From a virus, in IMG/VR virus record IMGVR_UViG_3300025769_000461, positions 1 through 32,890 of that record: a stretch of 32,890 nucleotides of DNA; one strand, given 5' to 3'. Position numbers and translations under genes: made by a program. The notes beneath the pieces were generated by a model. The model ran no database searches and had not been told where the DNA came from. It saw only the letters and a list, made by a program, of their open reading frames with translations. This document shows, in pieces, positions 23,391 to 32,273 of this stretch (position 1 is its first letter; each line of letters opens with the position of its first letter).

Positions 23391-23812
23391 TACATCACCC
23401 TTGCCATGCGATAGTAATCACTACCGTCTGGCCCAAATTTAAGCATAATTCCTTCATTCTCAAATCCCATCCACTCAGCAAACTTGACAGCGCCTGGATT
23501 CCCTACATGAATACTTGCCTGTACACGGTGCAAATCTGTTGTTTCCAGTATACTATTAAATAGCGTCCTAGCATACCTAGCTAATGACAGCCTCCAACTC
23601 GGCGCATGTTTAGACAGAACAACCCAGCCTTCGCCAACGCCATCCCACATTTCGTGTATTCCGCCAACAGCTATAACTTCCTTGTTGCCCATAATCGCAT
23701 AGCCTACGACTTGGTTGCTGTTATTGAACGCAGCCCGCATGCTTTCTGGAAACTCAAAGTCAGTCTCAATGCTATTAACAAAACTTGAATCAAATGGAAC
23801 TATTCTAAGCAT
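23390..23812 (-). CDS. GNAT-fold protein in the T7 gp13 position, 140 aa
   Basis: The GNAT fold is suggested by EVIAVGGIHEMW (strand 4 region) and HVGNPGAVKFAEWMGFENEG, the usual C-terminal helix and strand. The acetyl-CoA pyrophosphate loop (R/QxxGxG/A) is not recognisable: the site reads SWRLSLARYARTL without Gly. It may therefore be a structural relative, as T7 gp13, which also has a GNAT-like fold, is required for virion assembly. It overlaps the gp12-like gene by 8 bases. Confidence 0.75.
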   Translation of the reverse strand: MLRIVPFDSSFVNSIETDFEFPESMRAAFNNSNQVVGYAIMGNKEVIAVGGIHEMWDGVGEGWVVLSKHAPSWRLSLARYARTLFNSILETTDLHRVQASIHVGNPGAVKFAEWMGFENEGIMLKFGPDGSDYYRMARVM

Positions 23813-25997
23813 CGAACGTGTTTGACCTTCTCATTATAGCAACGATTGTCATAGGCAATGGCTGGCTTTGCCTAATAACAACTTGCGCATCGTTCTCATA
23901 TCCAGATGGGAAAAATATCTCCTTGTCTCCATTAAACAATGGAACCGCTGTATCCATAGACATACTGCTATCTCTGAAGGGCAGTCTGTCTAAGTTATTC
24001 ACATCTGGCCCGAGTTCTGCCCCCACAGTGTCCAAGAACCTGGCAGTGATACCGTGTATACGCTTAATCTTGCCCTGTGCAATTCCGTCATTTGCGCCAG
24101 CCTCTAACCTTAATGTTTCCACAAGAGAGTTGTAAGACAGCCCGACATGCACCTTGCTTGCTTGGCGGTCTAACGTAATACTCCCGCTTGAAACAGTTTT
24201 ATCTGGGTGTGTGGAACCGTCTGCCAGTATCTGCACCGATTCACCTTCAAGGTGGTCAAGCCCAGTTATTGTTGTGGTAGCTGCGCCATCATATGTGATA
24301 CCGCTGTCTACATAAAAAGCATCGCCTACATCCTGGTTGAAATATATAGACTTCATATACACAATATGGCGCACGGTTGAACCATCTATTGTTCTCTTAA
24401 CAGACAGGTAAACCTGGTCTTCAGTGCCGCTTGGAATGGCTGTTATGCTTTCGACAACACCACTGCCGCCTAATGGGTGTTGGTGCCACCCTATAGTATT
24501 GTTTGCAGGGTCGTAACTCAGCCCAATTAGCGTGCCGTCACCTCTGACAAACCATAAGATAAGTTCCGGCTCTTGCTGCCAAACCATATCAGTTACCCCA
24601 CCTCTTGCAAGATGTTCCCCTAACACGGTTAAATCCCTGCCTACTAGGCCATCCGTATCTAAGCTAAAGGTAACTTCCTTTACTTTTTCCCCGCCCTTTT
24701 GAATCATAATTGTACTTGCGCCAGCCCGTAATGGCCTGACATCACCAGAACCAAAGGTAGTCTCTCTAAGTACATTTAAGTTAGTGGGCGTAACGGCCGT
24801 TGTGCCAGTGCCGCCTGACAAGGTAAACTCTGCGCTGCTAGTCATAATTTGCAAGAAACGCCCAGGAATCATGTGTTTGATAATATTAACTTGGTCAGAG
24901 GAGATTGTGACATTTACAGCATCATCGTCTTCTGTGCCAGGCGTATGGTTTTCAAAATCTGCCGTGACAGAACCAAATATTGATTGGGGCTTGCCTATTG
25001 TTCCAGCAAAGTAAAGCCTTTCCTCATAAAAGGCTACAGCCCGTGGCTGGCCCTGGTCGCCTCCGAAAGCCCCCAAAGACCATTTTGTTGTTGCATTAGC
25101 AGCACCAACAATATTGTGAGGCAATACAGATACACCACCATCATCTTCTTTTACCTTGGCTGTTACCACTGTCGCGGAATTAAACGATGTTATTTCTACA
25201 TGGCCAGTATCATCGTGCCTATACTCCCAGTCAACATTACCATAGGTTTCGGTCCCTGACGTATGCACAGGAGGCGTATTACCTGATGTTTGGCTTGAAC
25301 CAGTTACTTGCTTATAGACATGCCCGTTATAACGGACAAATTCATCGGCGTTATAACTTGTAGCCGCAGCCCACTCATCATATGTTACCTCAAGCACCTC
25401 GCGGAATCGCAATAAACGTCCAACGTCAGCGCTGGTAAACAAGGCTGCGGATGCTGTTATTGTTACGTTATTGCCTGTGTCAGAAGATGCGTAAAGAGTT
25501 GTGCTTGTGATGTTTTCATCAAGGTAGGGGCCATCAACAAAATCCATGTCCGTCAGCGTGAAGCTAGTAGCAGTCGTTCGCGTTAGCTTTGCGGGTTTAT
25601 GGTCTTTATGCGCAAGAAAAACTACGTCAGCAGATTGAACAAAATTGATTTCAAATATATCCGTAACACTATATGTCGTGGCAACTTCTACAGGGCTGCC
25701 ACCACTTTCCAACGGCGCACCATCTTGGAAAAACCTGATATAGTTAGCACCGAACTCAAGCACATATGCCTGCTCATCACTAAACTCAAAGGGTATTAGA
25801 CGTACTTTGCCACCACTTTTAGATGAACCCGCATAGTAAGTGCCAGGCCGTCTAGTAACCCCGCCTTGTGGAAACACCACCATGTTCTGCAAAGTTTGTG
25901 CGCCAGCACTGTATTTCTGTAGGTCTATTCTCCCCTCAAGACGAGGCGATAGTTCACCGGCTTGAAAGCTAGTTACAATTGATGAAACTCTAGCCAT
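23805..25997 (-). CDS. Tail tubular protein B (T7 gp12-like nozzle)
   Basis: The start MARVSSIVTSFQAGELSPRL is the typical gp12-like N-terminus, and the phrase NMVVFPQGGVTRRPGTYYAG is diagnostic. The rest is beta-rich over 730 residues, near the T7 length of about 794. The protein forms the hexameric nozzle below the adaptor and carries the fibres. It lies one base after the gp11-like stop region, so the pair is coupled. Confidence 0.92.
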   Translation of the reverse strand: MARVSSIVTSFQAGELSPRLEGRIDLQKYSAGAQTLQNMVVFPQGGVTRRPGTYYAGSSKSGGKVRLIPFEFSDEQAYVLEFGANYIRFFQDGAPLESGGSPVEVATTYSVTDIFEINFVQSADVVFLAHKDHKPAKLTRTTATSFTLTDMDFVDGPYLDENITSTTLYASSDTGNNVTITASAALFTSADVGRLLRFREVLEVTYDEWAAATSYNADEFVRYNGHVYKQVTGSSQTSGNTPPVHTSGTETYGNVDWEYRHDDTGHVEITSFNSATVVTAKVKEDDGGVSVLPHNIVGAANATTKWSLGAFGGDQGQPRAVAFYEERLYFAGTIGKPQSIFGSVTADFENHTPGTEDDDAVNVTISSDQVNIIKHMIPGRFLQIMTSSAEFTLSGGTGTTAVTPTNLNVLRETTFGSGDVRPLRAGASTIMIQKGGEKVKEVTFSLDTDGLVGRDLTVLGEHLARGGVTDMVWQQEPELILWFVRGDGTLIGLSYDPANNTIGWHQHPLGGSGVVESITAIPSGTEDQVYLSVKRTIDGSTVRHIVYMKSIYFNQDVGDAFYVDSGITYDGAATTTITGLDHLEGESVQILADGSTHPDKTVSSGSITLDRQASKVHVGLSYNSLVETLRLEAGANDGIAQGKIKRIHGITARFLDTVGAELGPDVNNLDRLPFRDSSMSMDTAVPLFNGDKEIFFPSGYENDAQVVIRQSQPLPMTIVAIMRRSNTFDA

Positions 25998-25998
25998 C

Positions 25999-26595
25999 TT
26001 AGAACCTTGAATTTATAAATGAGTCTGCAATGATTTTGTCAGGCACACCTTCGGCAGCGTCCATAGACCTGGCCTCTGCTAACCTTGCTTGATATAACTG
26101 AAACATTTGTTGCGCAACAGAATTACTGCCAGTGATGGCATACGCTACTTCTGATGCCAGCTTGTGTGCAACTGTGCTAGAAAGCAAACTGTCGTATTGT
26201 TCAGTGTCAGTTAGCCTGCTTACATAAATAATCTTACAAACGTCTTCGTCCGTTAGTATCTTGCGGCCTTCTACTTTGAACATATTTTGGGAATCGTATG
26301 CAGCAATGTGGTTGTCTACATTTGTATTCCAGAACGATAATACCCTCAAACAATAAGGATTAGTCGGTAATGTGTACTGGTACTTAAAACCAAAGTCTGG
26401 TGCCACGCTATCACGCGCCAAAGCTTTTCTAGTGATGGCTGCGTTCCAAGGGTGCGCTCTTAGCACTTGGTCACGCACAGTTTCAAACCTACGGTTACAT
26501 AACCTAGCTTCTTTTGAGTTTTCTGTCAGAGCCGTGATAGTTGCTGCGCCAAGCAAATCCATAGCTTCATTACAAATATCAACAACTGATGGCAT
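25999..26595 (-). CDS. Tail tubular protein A (T7 gp11-like adaptor)
   Basis: The protein is 198 aa, near T7 gp11 (196). The sequence SKEARLCNRRFETVRDQVLR and AHPWNAA is characteristic of the gp11 family, which forms a twelve-fold adaptor between portal and nozzle. It overlaps the nuclease gene upstream by 17 bases and leads directly to the gp12-like gene. Confidence 0.92.
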   Translation of the reverse strand: MPSVVDICNEAMDLLGAATITALTENSKEARLCNRRFETVRDQVLRAHPWNAAITRKALARDSVAPDFGFKYQYTLPTNPYCLRVLSFWNTNVDNHIAAYDSQNMFKVEGRKILTDEDVCKIIYVSRLTDTEQYDSLLSSTVAHKLASEVAYAITGSNSVAQQMFQLYQARLAEARSMDAAEGVPDKIIADSFINSRF

Positions 26596-26947
26596 GGTTC
26601 ACTAGCCTTTCAACTCTAATCAGTACGCCCTTGCTTAAATTCTTCTCGCCGCCAATGACAGGGCCGCGTTTTCTGTATGCTTCTCTTGCTATCGTTTTCA
26701 ACTTTTCTGTTGGTAATAATACCACAGTTTCGTCATCAAGTATAAACGCCCAATGCGTTGCTTGCGTTGTTGCCAACCCGCTAGGCTTGTTTCTACAAAA
26801 AAACTCCACAAACACATTACCAGTTCGTGAAGCTACAAAATCTCTTTTCACCTCTATAGTGTTTCCACTTAATATGCCTCCAAGCCATTGCTCAGCTATT
26901 TGGCCTACTTCTAAATCCCAGCGGAAGTCTCCGCACGGTTTCATCAT
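26579..26947 (-). CDS. PD-(D/E)XK nuclease-like protein in the capsid cluster, 122 aa
   Basis: From the ATG at 26947, the motif IEVKRD gives E32-x-K34, with TGNVFVEFF (42-50) after it and D11/E13 before it. This is the pattern of small phage PD-(D/E)XK proteins with EVKRD and TGN-(F/Y)-V-E. The frame opens 12 bases earlier at TTG, but GGAGGGTAAC lies directly before the ATG. It is inserted between major capsid and tail genes; role in packaging, DNA trimming or host DNA degradation is not known. Confidence 0.72.
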   Translation of the reverse strand: MMKPCGDFRWDLEVGQIAEQWLGGILSGNTIEVKRDFVASRTGNVFVEFFCRNKPSGLATTQATHWAFILDDETVVLLPTEKLKTIAREAYRKRGPVIGGEKNLSKGVLIRVERLVNHAISC

Positions 26948-26972
26948 GTTACCCTCCAATTAGGCAGTGAAT

Positions 26973-27000
26973 GGGGCAGCACAGAAACCCGTGCCACCCC
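26973..27000 (-). terminator. Hairpin after the major capsid gene
   Basis: GGGGTGGCAC and GTGCTGCCCC form a 10-bp stem (8 Watson-Crick plus 2 G-T pairs when read on the minus strand) with an 8-base loop. It starts 8 bases after the capsid stop. No T-run follows, so it may be a leaky terminator, processing site or attenuator rather than a strong rho-independent stop. It resembles the placing of Tphi after gene 10 in T7. Confidence 0.6.
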
Positions 27001-27007
27001 GTTAGTC

Positions 27008-27883
27008 TTAGTCTGGAGATTCGTCACAAAGGATTTTAACAACCTTTGCTTCTTCCATCCGAACCGCACCGATTGACATGCAGTAGTAGACCTGGGTCGC
27101 GTAACCCTTGTCAGCACGTTCGTCAATACGGGCAGAGATGTCTTTACCAATACCCAGAGTGATACCGTCTTCTGCCCATGCAAAACAATCACGAACATCG
27201 TCTGTCTCTGAACCATCAGAGGTTGCTAGACGGTTAGTCATGATAAACTTGAAGCCCATAAAGGTATCCAAGTCACCCTGCACCAACGCCTTAACAGTAT
27301 TGAAGTCTGATGACGTAACAGTCGTATCAGCCAACAAAGACTGGATTTGGCTTGGGCCACAAGCTAGGTAACGCTGGATTGATGGGTCAACATCACCAGC
27401 ATCCAACAACTGCTTGGCTTCACGAAGCTTTGCAAGTGTCAGGTTTGTATTACCTTGTGCAATTGTGTTGGTAATGGTAGCAGAACCGGCACCAGCAACA
27501 CCTGTTGCGGCAGTACCAAGTGCAGCAGTAATGATAACATCATCCATTGCACGGCCCATAGCAGCAGCAGATGCCATTGCATAAGCTGATGTTGGGTCAA
27601 TCAACATGCGAACCTTATCTTGGTCGTCAATTAGGTCTGCATATTCGTAGTCAGCCAAGGTTAGACGACGCCGTGAGTGTGGGGTGTCAATCTGTGGTGT
27701 GTCTTGGTGACGGGTTGTCCGAAGCTGGGCTGTAGCAACGCCAACTTGGTCGATGAAAGCATCTTTTCCGACAACAGTTTCTACGCGAACCGCATCACGC
27801 AGACGAGAACCCATCTGCTGTGATAGCATCTGCACGTTTGCAGAATACTGTTGTACAAATGCTGTGGTTACTTGTGTGGACAT
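27008..27883 (-). CDS. Major capsid protein, 291 aa
   Basis: The sequence shows the HK97-like capsid style: helical N-arm (FVQQYSANVQMLSQQMGSRL), RRRLTLADYEYADLIDDQDK, a DPTSAYAMASAAAMGRAMDD spine helix and the C-terminal domain with GFKFIMTNRL. The position after scaffold and the strong ribosome site AAAAGGAGGACAGT match high expression. A strong hairpin follows it. Length is somewhat less than T7 gp10A (345). Confidence 0.92.
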   Translation of the reverse strand: MSTQVTTAFVQQYSANVQMLSQQMGSRLRDAVRVETVVGKDAFIDQVGVATAQLRTTRHQDTPQIDTPHSRRRLTLADYEYADLIDDQDKVRMLIDPTSAYAMASAAAMGRAMDDVIITAALGTAATGVAGAGSATITNTIAQGNTNLTLAKLREAKQLLDAGDVDPSIQRYLACGPSQIQSLLADTTVTSSDFNTVKALVQGDLDTFMGFKFIMTNRLATSDGSETDDVRDCFAWAEDGITLGIGKDISARIDERADKGYATQVYYCMSIGAVRMEEAKVVKILCDESPD

Positions 27884-27899
27884 ACTGTCCTCCTTTTAG

Positions 27900-28145
27900 T
27901 TACACATTTACATTTGAACTTTGCGGTGTGCTACCCGTATCTCGGACACTCCTGGTCTTTTTGGCCGACTTAGGGCCATCGTCTTTCCGATTGTCGCCAG
28001 GACGAGTTGCCTCGCTACCCTGCATAACCCACTCATAATAATTTTCTGCGAGTGCGTTAGGATTCATTACATCTCGCTGAGAGCCAAACTCTACAGCAAT
28101 CCGTAAACAATCGAGGCGTACATTGAGTCTATCCAACTCATCCAT
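27900..28145 (-). CDS. Hypothetical protein between scaffold and capsid, 81 aa
   Basis: The ATG at 28145 (MDELDRLNVRLDCLRIAVEF) overlaps the scaffold stop by 8 bases and is chosen over the frame that begins at 28178. The N-half is helical; the last 30 residues are disordered and basic/polar (GDNRKDDGPKSAKKTRS). It may be a small capsid accessory or assembly protein. The family is not recognised. Confidence 0.7.
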   Translation of the reverse strand: MDELDRLNVRLDCLRIAVEFGSQRDVMNPNALAENYYEWVMQGSEATRPGDNRKDDGPKSAKKTRSVRDTGSTPQSSNVNV

Positions 28146-28971
28146 GCACCATGCCCCACAATTCTTGTACTCTTGCAACCGCCTGTTGACGGCCTACTAA
28201 ATTCTTTCTGTCCCAGTATGGTCCATTTCTGTCATTCATAATGGCGTCAATCTCAGCTTTTGCATCCGCTGGCGTCATTACATTTGACTGTGACATTTCT
28301 GCAACAGTGTCTTCACTGGTCACAGATTGCCTGAAATCAGCGATTTTTGCAAATGCTTTAATAAACTCAGGGTTATCCCCTAGTTTAGAACCATCTTGCA
28401 AAGTGATATCAAACATCTCTGGGTTGCCAAATTCCTGTGCAACCTTGGCGGCGGCTTCAACTTTCTGGTCAAAAGCGCGGCCCCACTCTTGCTTTAAAGA
28501 AGAAACCGTTGCTTCTCTAGCAGCTTCAGCCATCTCAACTGTTGCAGCTCCGGTCTTTTCCACTGTACTACGGTAATATTCAAGAACACCCTGCGCTTGG
28601 TCGGGTGTAAGGCGCAGTTTGTGCGCAATATCCGAGTATTCTTTAGCTACTTCTTCCGTAACTATAGAACCGTCAGCGGCTATCCCATAGTCTTGTGGTG
28701 TCTCTGGGCGGCCAAGGCGGTCATAAATTCTGTCTAAATCTTCCTCTGTAGGGTTGCTGGGCATTGGAATCTTATCGGTTCCAATCAATCTTTGCGCGTT
28801 TACATAGGAACGGGCTAGGTTCTCAACATCTTTTATAGGCGAAATGCTAGGATGGTCCCGTAGTTCTTCTGGTATCATGTTTAGAAACTCGTTACCAGAC
28901 CCGCCTGATGCAACCTCCGCAGGGGTCTCCATCTCTGGCTGGGCTACCTGTTCGGTGTTCTCTAGTGACAT
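28138..28971 (-). CDS. Scaffolding protein, 277 aa
   Basis: The protein is acidic and helical, with N-terminal disorder (EQVAQPEMETPAEVASGGSG). It has IPEELRDHPSISPIKDVENL and GRPETPQDYGI in the middle, the standard signature of gp9-like scaffolds. Location between portal and capsid fits. It guides procapsid assembly and leaves before maturation. GAGGAG precedes the ATG. Confidence 0.9.
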   Translation of the reverse strand: MSLENTEQVAQPEMETPAEVASGGSGNEFLNMIPEELRDHPSISPIKDVENLARSYVNAQRLIGTDKIPMPSNPTEEDLDRIYDRLGRPETPQDYGIAADGSIVTEEVAKEYSDIAHKLRLTPDQAQGVLEYYRSTVEKTGAATVEMAEAAREATVSSLKQEWGRAFDQKVEAAAKVAQEFGNPEMFDITLQDGSKLGDNPEFIKAFAKIADFRQSVTSEDTVAEMSQSNVMTPADAKAEIDAIMNDRNGPYWDRKNLVGRQQAVARVQELWGMVHG

Positions 28972-28973
28972 AA

Positions 28974-29177
28974 TTACTCCTCTTTCATCATATTGTGGAT
29001 ATGAAGGATAACAGCACGTTTTCCTTCTTCAAAAGCTGTGGCATTGGCATCGCCAGGCACATAGCTGGAAGCACGGTAATTACACCGCGCCTCTAAGTCC
29101 GACAGGACTTTTTTGCCGCCTTCGTCTTCAAAGGCTTCTTTATACATAAACTTTAGCTTTTCTATTTCTTTGTTCAC
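28974..29177 (-). CDS. Bbp19-like small structural protein, 67 aa
   Basis: The pattern of a helix with F.DEGGKKVLSDLEARC, then PGDANATAFEEGKRAVILHI matches Bbp19-type small proteins found next to portal genes in podoviruses. The start is GTG at 29177, overlapping the portal stop as GTGA. It is probably a minor head protein; its exact role is not known. Confidence 0.75.
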   Translation of the reverse strand: MNKEIEKLKFMYKEAFEDEGGKKVLSDLEARCNYRASSYVPGDANATAFEEGKRAVILHIHNMMKEE

Positions 29178-30763
29178 TTAGAAACCATCCTGACTGCCTG
29201 CGCTGCTTGTGCGCCGTCCGCAACATCGCGTGATAATTCTTCGCGTTCCATCATTGCTTGTTGTTGCTCTGCACGGTCTTGTCGCACCTGGTTCACTTCA
29301 CGTTGAGTTTTAAGTGTGGTCTTTGGAACTCCAAGTGCCTCAGTGATATGGCGAACCAACCCGTCAGGGTCAATGTGGTCGCCAACAGGTAGAGACTGCG
29401 CTAACGGCATCAGCACTTCTAAAGCCTTTAAGGTGTTGTTAAGACTACTAGATTTCTGGGCTCTAGCTAGAGGCGACACATACTCTATATCTACATCCCG
29501 CCCTTGCAATATCTCAGGCGCTGGCATTAATAAGTTTTCTCTAACCATTAAAGCAAACACCCTGTCTATTAGTGGCCGCAACATCTCGTTCATCAATCTG
29601 CCTAGCACAGGGCCTATTACCCTCATGCGTTCTTCTTGGCGTTGGATGACCTCTGTTGCTGTCATATTAGGTGAGCCACCAACAAGTAATTGGTCAACAA
29701 AGAAAGCAGAACGAATAGCTTGCCTTCGCTGGTCCTCCATAGACAGCCCAATAGGAATGTTAGCACCCGTATTTAATGGCGTAATTGTGTCCCTAGAACC
29801 AGCGCGATAGAAGTTTAGGCCACCAGGTTGCGTTCTAATAGGCAATAAAAAGCCGTCATCAGGAACCAACAAAGGCGGGTCTATCATTTTCTGAGAAGCT
29901 TGAATAATGGTTTTAGACATTAAATTCAACATCTTAACGTCTGGCAGCGCAACCATTGCAGGGCTTCTACCCATAACCTCGCCAGTAGCTTTCAAGAACC
30001 GAGGTACAACATAAGGCAGTTCTTCAAACCCACCTTCTGAAATAGCCATTTTAGTCTTCATGCAAATATACACAGACATAAACGGCATGTTCTTGTTGTC
30101 TGCTTTGCTAGGGTCTCTATCCACCCTTGGCGTAACGCAATGCAGAATATCAACAGTTTCATCTGGAGTTTTTTCATAAACACGTTTGATGTGTTCGCCA
30201 ACAGAATCAATACCAAATCGTTGAACAGCAGCTACAGCGCTAATAGAATATTTCCTAAATACCGTATCAACTATTCCATATTGGTCTTCTTGGACATAGA
30301 ACTCTGATATGTGCCTTGTGCTACACCGCAAATGACCCTTGTCCATCTCGACAAACATACAGCCTGTGCCAAACACAACCAGGTCAACGTACATTTCATG
30401 CACTTCTGTTTCAAAGTTAGACTGGTTAAAGGCCCTCATCATGCGGGCGCTAGTGTCTTGCAACCACTCGCGCACCTCATCATCGCGGTTTAACTCTGTA
30501 TCTTTGACGTCTAAGTGGAACCAGGGAGAAGCCCCACTTGTCAGCATACCATGCAAAGATGCAGACAAAAGGTCCACAGCTTGCAAAGCAGTTCCATCAA
30601 AGATTTGTTCCATACGCTTCTCGCCGCGAGAACGCTTCTTTACAATATCTGCCTTTCTTGGCAGCATGTAATCGCCTAACTCTTGGTAATGCGTATCCCA
30701 GTTATCTCGCCGCGCCTTGATGTAATCAAAACGCTTAACAAGTCCTTTAACGTAATCTTGCAT
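29174..30763 (-). CDS. Portal / head-tail connector (T7 gp8-like), 529 aa
   Basis: The length is near T7 gp8 (536). The segments YMLPRKADIVKKRSRGEKRM and QAVDLLSASLHGMLTSGASP are diagnostic of the podovirus head-tail connector family. It forms the twelve-fold channel for packaging and ejection. It lies between a proline-rich small gene and the Bbp19-like gene, and GGGGTAAAAC precedes its ATG. Confidence 0.93.
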   Translation of the reverse strand: MQDYVKGLVKRFDYIKARRDNWDTHYQELGDYMLPRKADIVKKRSRGEKRMEQIFDGTALQAVDLLSASLHGMLTSGASPWFHLDVKDTELNRDDEVREWLQDTSARMMRAFNQSNFETEVHEMYVDLVVFGTGCMFVEMDKGHLRCSTRHISEFYVQEDQYGIVDTVFRKYSISAVAAVQRFGIDSVGEHIKRVYEKTPDETVDILHCVTPRVDRDPSKADNKNMPFMSVYICMKTKMAISEGGFEELPYVVPRFLKATGEVMGRSPAMVALPDVKMLNLMSKTIIQASQKMIDPPLLVPDDGFLLPIRTQPGGLNFYRAGSRDTITPLNTGANIPIGLSMEDQRRQAIRSAFFVDQLLVGGSPNMTATEVIQRQEERMRVIGPVLGRLMNEMLRPLIDRVFALMVRENLLMPAPEILQGRDVDIEYVSPLARAQKSSSLNNTLKALEVLMPLAQSLPVGDHIDPDGLVRHITEALGVPKTTLKTQREVNQVRQDRAEQQQAMMEREELSRDVADGAQAAQAVRMVSK

Positions 30764-30766
30764 GTT

Positions 30767-30970
30767 TTACCCCATTAAAGTGGGCGGTTGTCCAGGTGCG
30801 GCTGAATCACCTAAAGCACCAGCAACAATGGTAGAGCCTCTACCCTTACGCCTGCGGCGCTGTGTCTGCACTTCTTCTTCCGCTAAAGTCGCAGCCTTTG
30901 CCTCATCTACAACTGGTGGCAATGGCGGTGGTGGTGGCGGTGGTGTTGATTTGGCGCGTAAAAAACCCAT
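30767..30970 (-). CDS. Proline-rich small protein, 67 aa
   Basis: The ATG at 30970 (MGFLRAKS) has AAGGAGACAATT upstream and is preferred to an in-frame start at 30991 overlapping TerL. A run of proline (TPPPPPPPLPP at 9-19) is followed by a basic RRRRKGRG segment. Similar proteins lie between TerL and portal in many podoviruses, with unknown role. It may bind DNA or portal during assembly. Confidence 0.7.
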   Translation of the reverse strand: MGFLRAKSTPPPPPPPLPPVVDEAKAATLAEEEVQTQRRRRKGRGSTIVAGALGDSAAPGQPPTLMG

Positions 30971-30980
30971 AATTGTCTCC

Positions 30981-32273
30981 TTATAATGCAAATGGATTGT
31001 ATTCGTTCATAGTTACCTGTTGCGGCGGTTTTGTGTAGTTAGACCTATTTTCAATGCCAATAGCAAGATACCTAAACGCATCGGCTGAATGTGATGTAAA
31101 ATCATGTCGCGGCTGGTCACGAAAAGTTTTCTTACGTTCATCATACTCTTGCCTGTATTGCCTTAACATTTCCAAGCCTTCAGTACACTTATCCCTATCA
31201 AAGTGGCACTTAGGTAATAGCATACGCGCAGCATTTATGCCATCAGCAACTTTCATCTTAGGAATGACGCGAAACTTAATGCCCAGAGTATACGCCGTTT
31301 CTAACCTGGACTTGCCTGACCCCAACTCCCTCACCTCAATGTCATGCGGCGCTAAATGGTCGCCGTAATTGTAGTCCTTCCTATTAAGAACATCTGCGTA
31401 ATGGTCTAAACCAACACCACTGTTCTCATAGTAATCAATTATATTAACAGCCCCGCCACGAAAAATCTGAGCAAACCAAATGGCTGTACTGTCATTAATG
31501 CCCAAGTCCCAAGCAGTATGCACAGGATAAGCAGGGTCATAAGGCACCCTTGTTATCCTACCATCATCCTCTGCATCTGCCAATAACTTGCCGTAATAAG
31601 CGCCAATAATGGCAGCAGTAAACGAACACTCATACTCCTGTTCATACTGTTCCGGCGTCATCTGCGATTTAGCGGCCTTCAACTCGTCAGGCTTTACCAA
31701 CCCACTCTCACTAGCCTTGACTATCTTATGATACCACTGGTCGGAACCCTCCTCCTGTTGTTTCCTAGCTGTTTCTAGCAAATCAAAAAAATGATTATGT
31801 CCCGCTGGGGTGCCTAAAAATACAGCCGCCCCCTCTCTGTCAGATAGTGCCGGCCTAACAACCTCCCCCCATACCCTCGGATTCTGCATCCCAAACTCAT
31901 CAAACGCACACATATCTAAATAAATGCCACGAAGGGAATCAGGATTTTCCGCAGACAACAGCATCAACCTACCACCATTAGGAAAGTCTACCCGTAGTTC
32001 AGTCTCATTAAACCTAACACCTGGTATGACGCCTGCATAATACTTCACATAATCCCAAGCAATCCTCTTGGCCTGCGTAAAAGTAGGTGCCACAAACGCA
32101 ACCCTTGGCCTCGGCAACTCACAGGTCAACGCCTTCTTGATAAGTTCATTAACAGCCCACACAGTCTTTCCAAAGCGCCTGTGCATCACCAACACATTCC
32201 AACGCTTCAGGTTATTGTGCATCTCTGCCTGCAAACCCCTCGGCTTGTACGGTATCTTAACTGGTTGTGCCAC
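30981..32273 (-). CDS. terL: Terminase large subunit, 430 aa
   Basis: The ATPase domain has the Walker A-like HRRFGKT (31-37) and Walker B with D125-E126 (LDMCAFDEFG). The RNase H-like nuclease domain holds D256 (AWDLGINDS), D311 (APHDIE) and D398 (SADAFRYL). It pumps DNA into the capsid and cuts concatemers. GTG at 32273 (MAQPVKIPYKP) follows GGGAG at the right distance; longer frames to 32309 lack a ribosome site. It overlaps the small subunit gene by 17 bases. Confidence 0.93.
   Translation of the reverse strand: MAQPVKIPYKPRGLQAEMHNNLKRWNVLVMHRRFGKTVWAVNELIKKALTCELPRPRVAFVAPTFTQAKRIAWDYVKYYAGVIPGVRFNETELRVDFPNGGRLMLLSAENPDSLRGIYLDMCAFDEFGMQNPRVWGEVVRPALSDREGAAVFLGTPAGHNHFFDLLETARKQQEEGSDQWYHKIVKASESGLVKPDELKAAKSQMTPEQYEQEYECSFTAAIIGAYYGKLLADAEDDGRITRVPYDPAYPVHTAWDLGINDSTAIWFAQIFRGGAVNIIDYYENSGVGLDHYADVLNRKDYNYGDHLAPHDIEVRELGSGKSRLETAYTLGIKFRVIPKMKVADGINAARMLLPKCHFDRDKCTEGLEMLRQYRQEYDERKKTFRDQPRHDFTSHSADAFRYLAIGIENRSNYTKPPQQVTMNEYNPFAL

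Noticed and set aside
26944-27216. Minus-strand frame of 90 codons inside the 3' end of the capsid gene
   Set aside because: It overlaps the capsid gene in another frame, spans the hairpin and has no suitable ribosome site.
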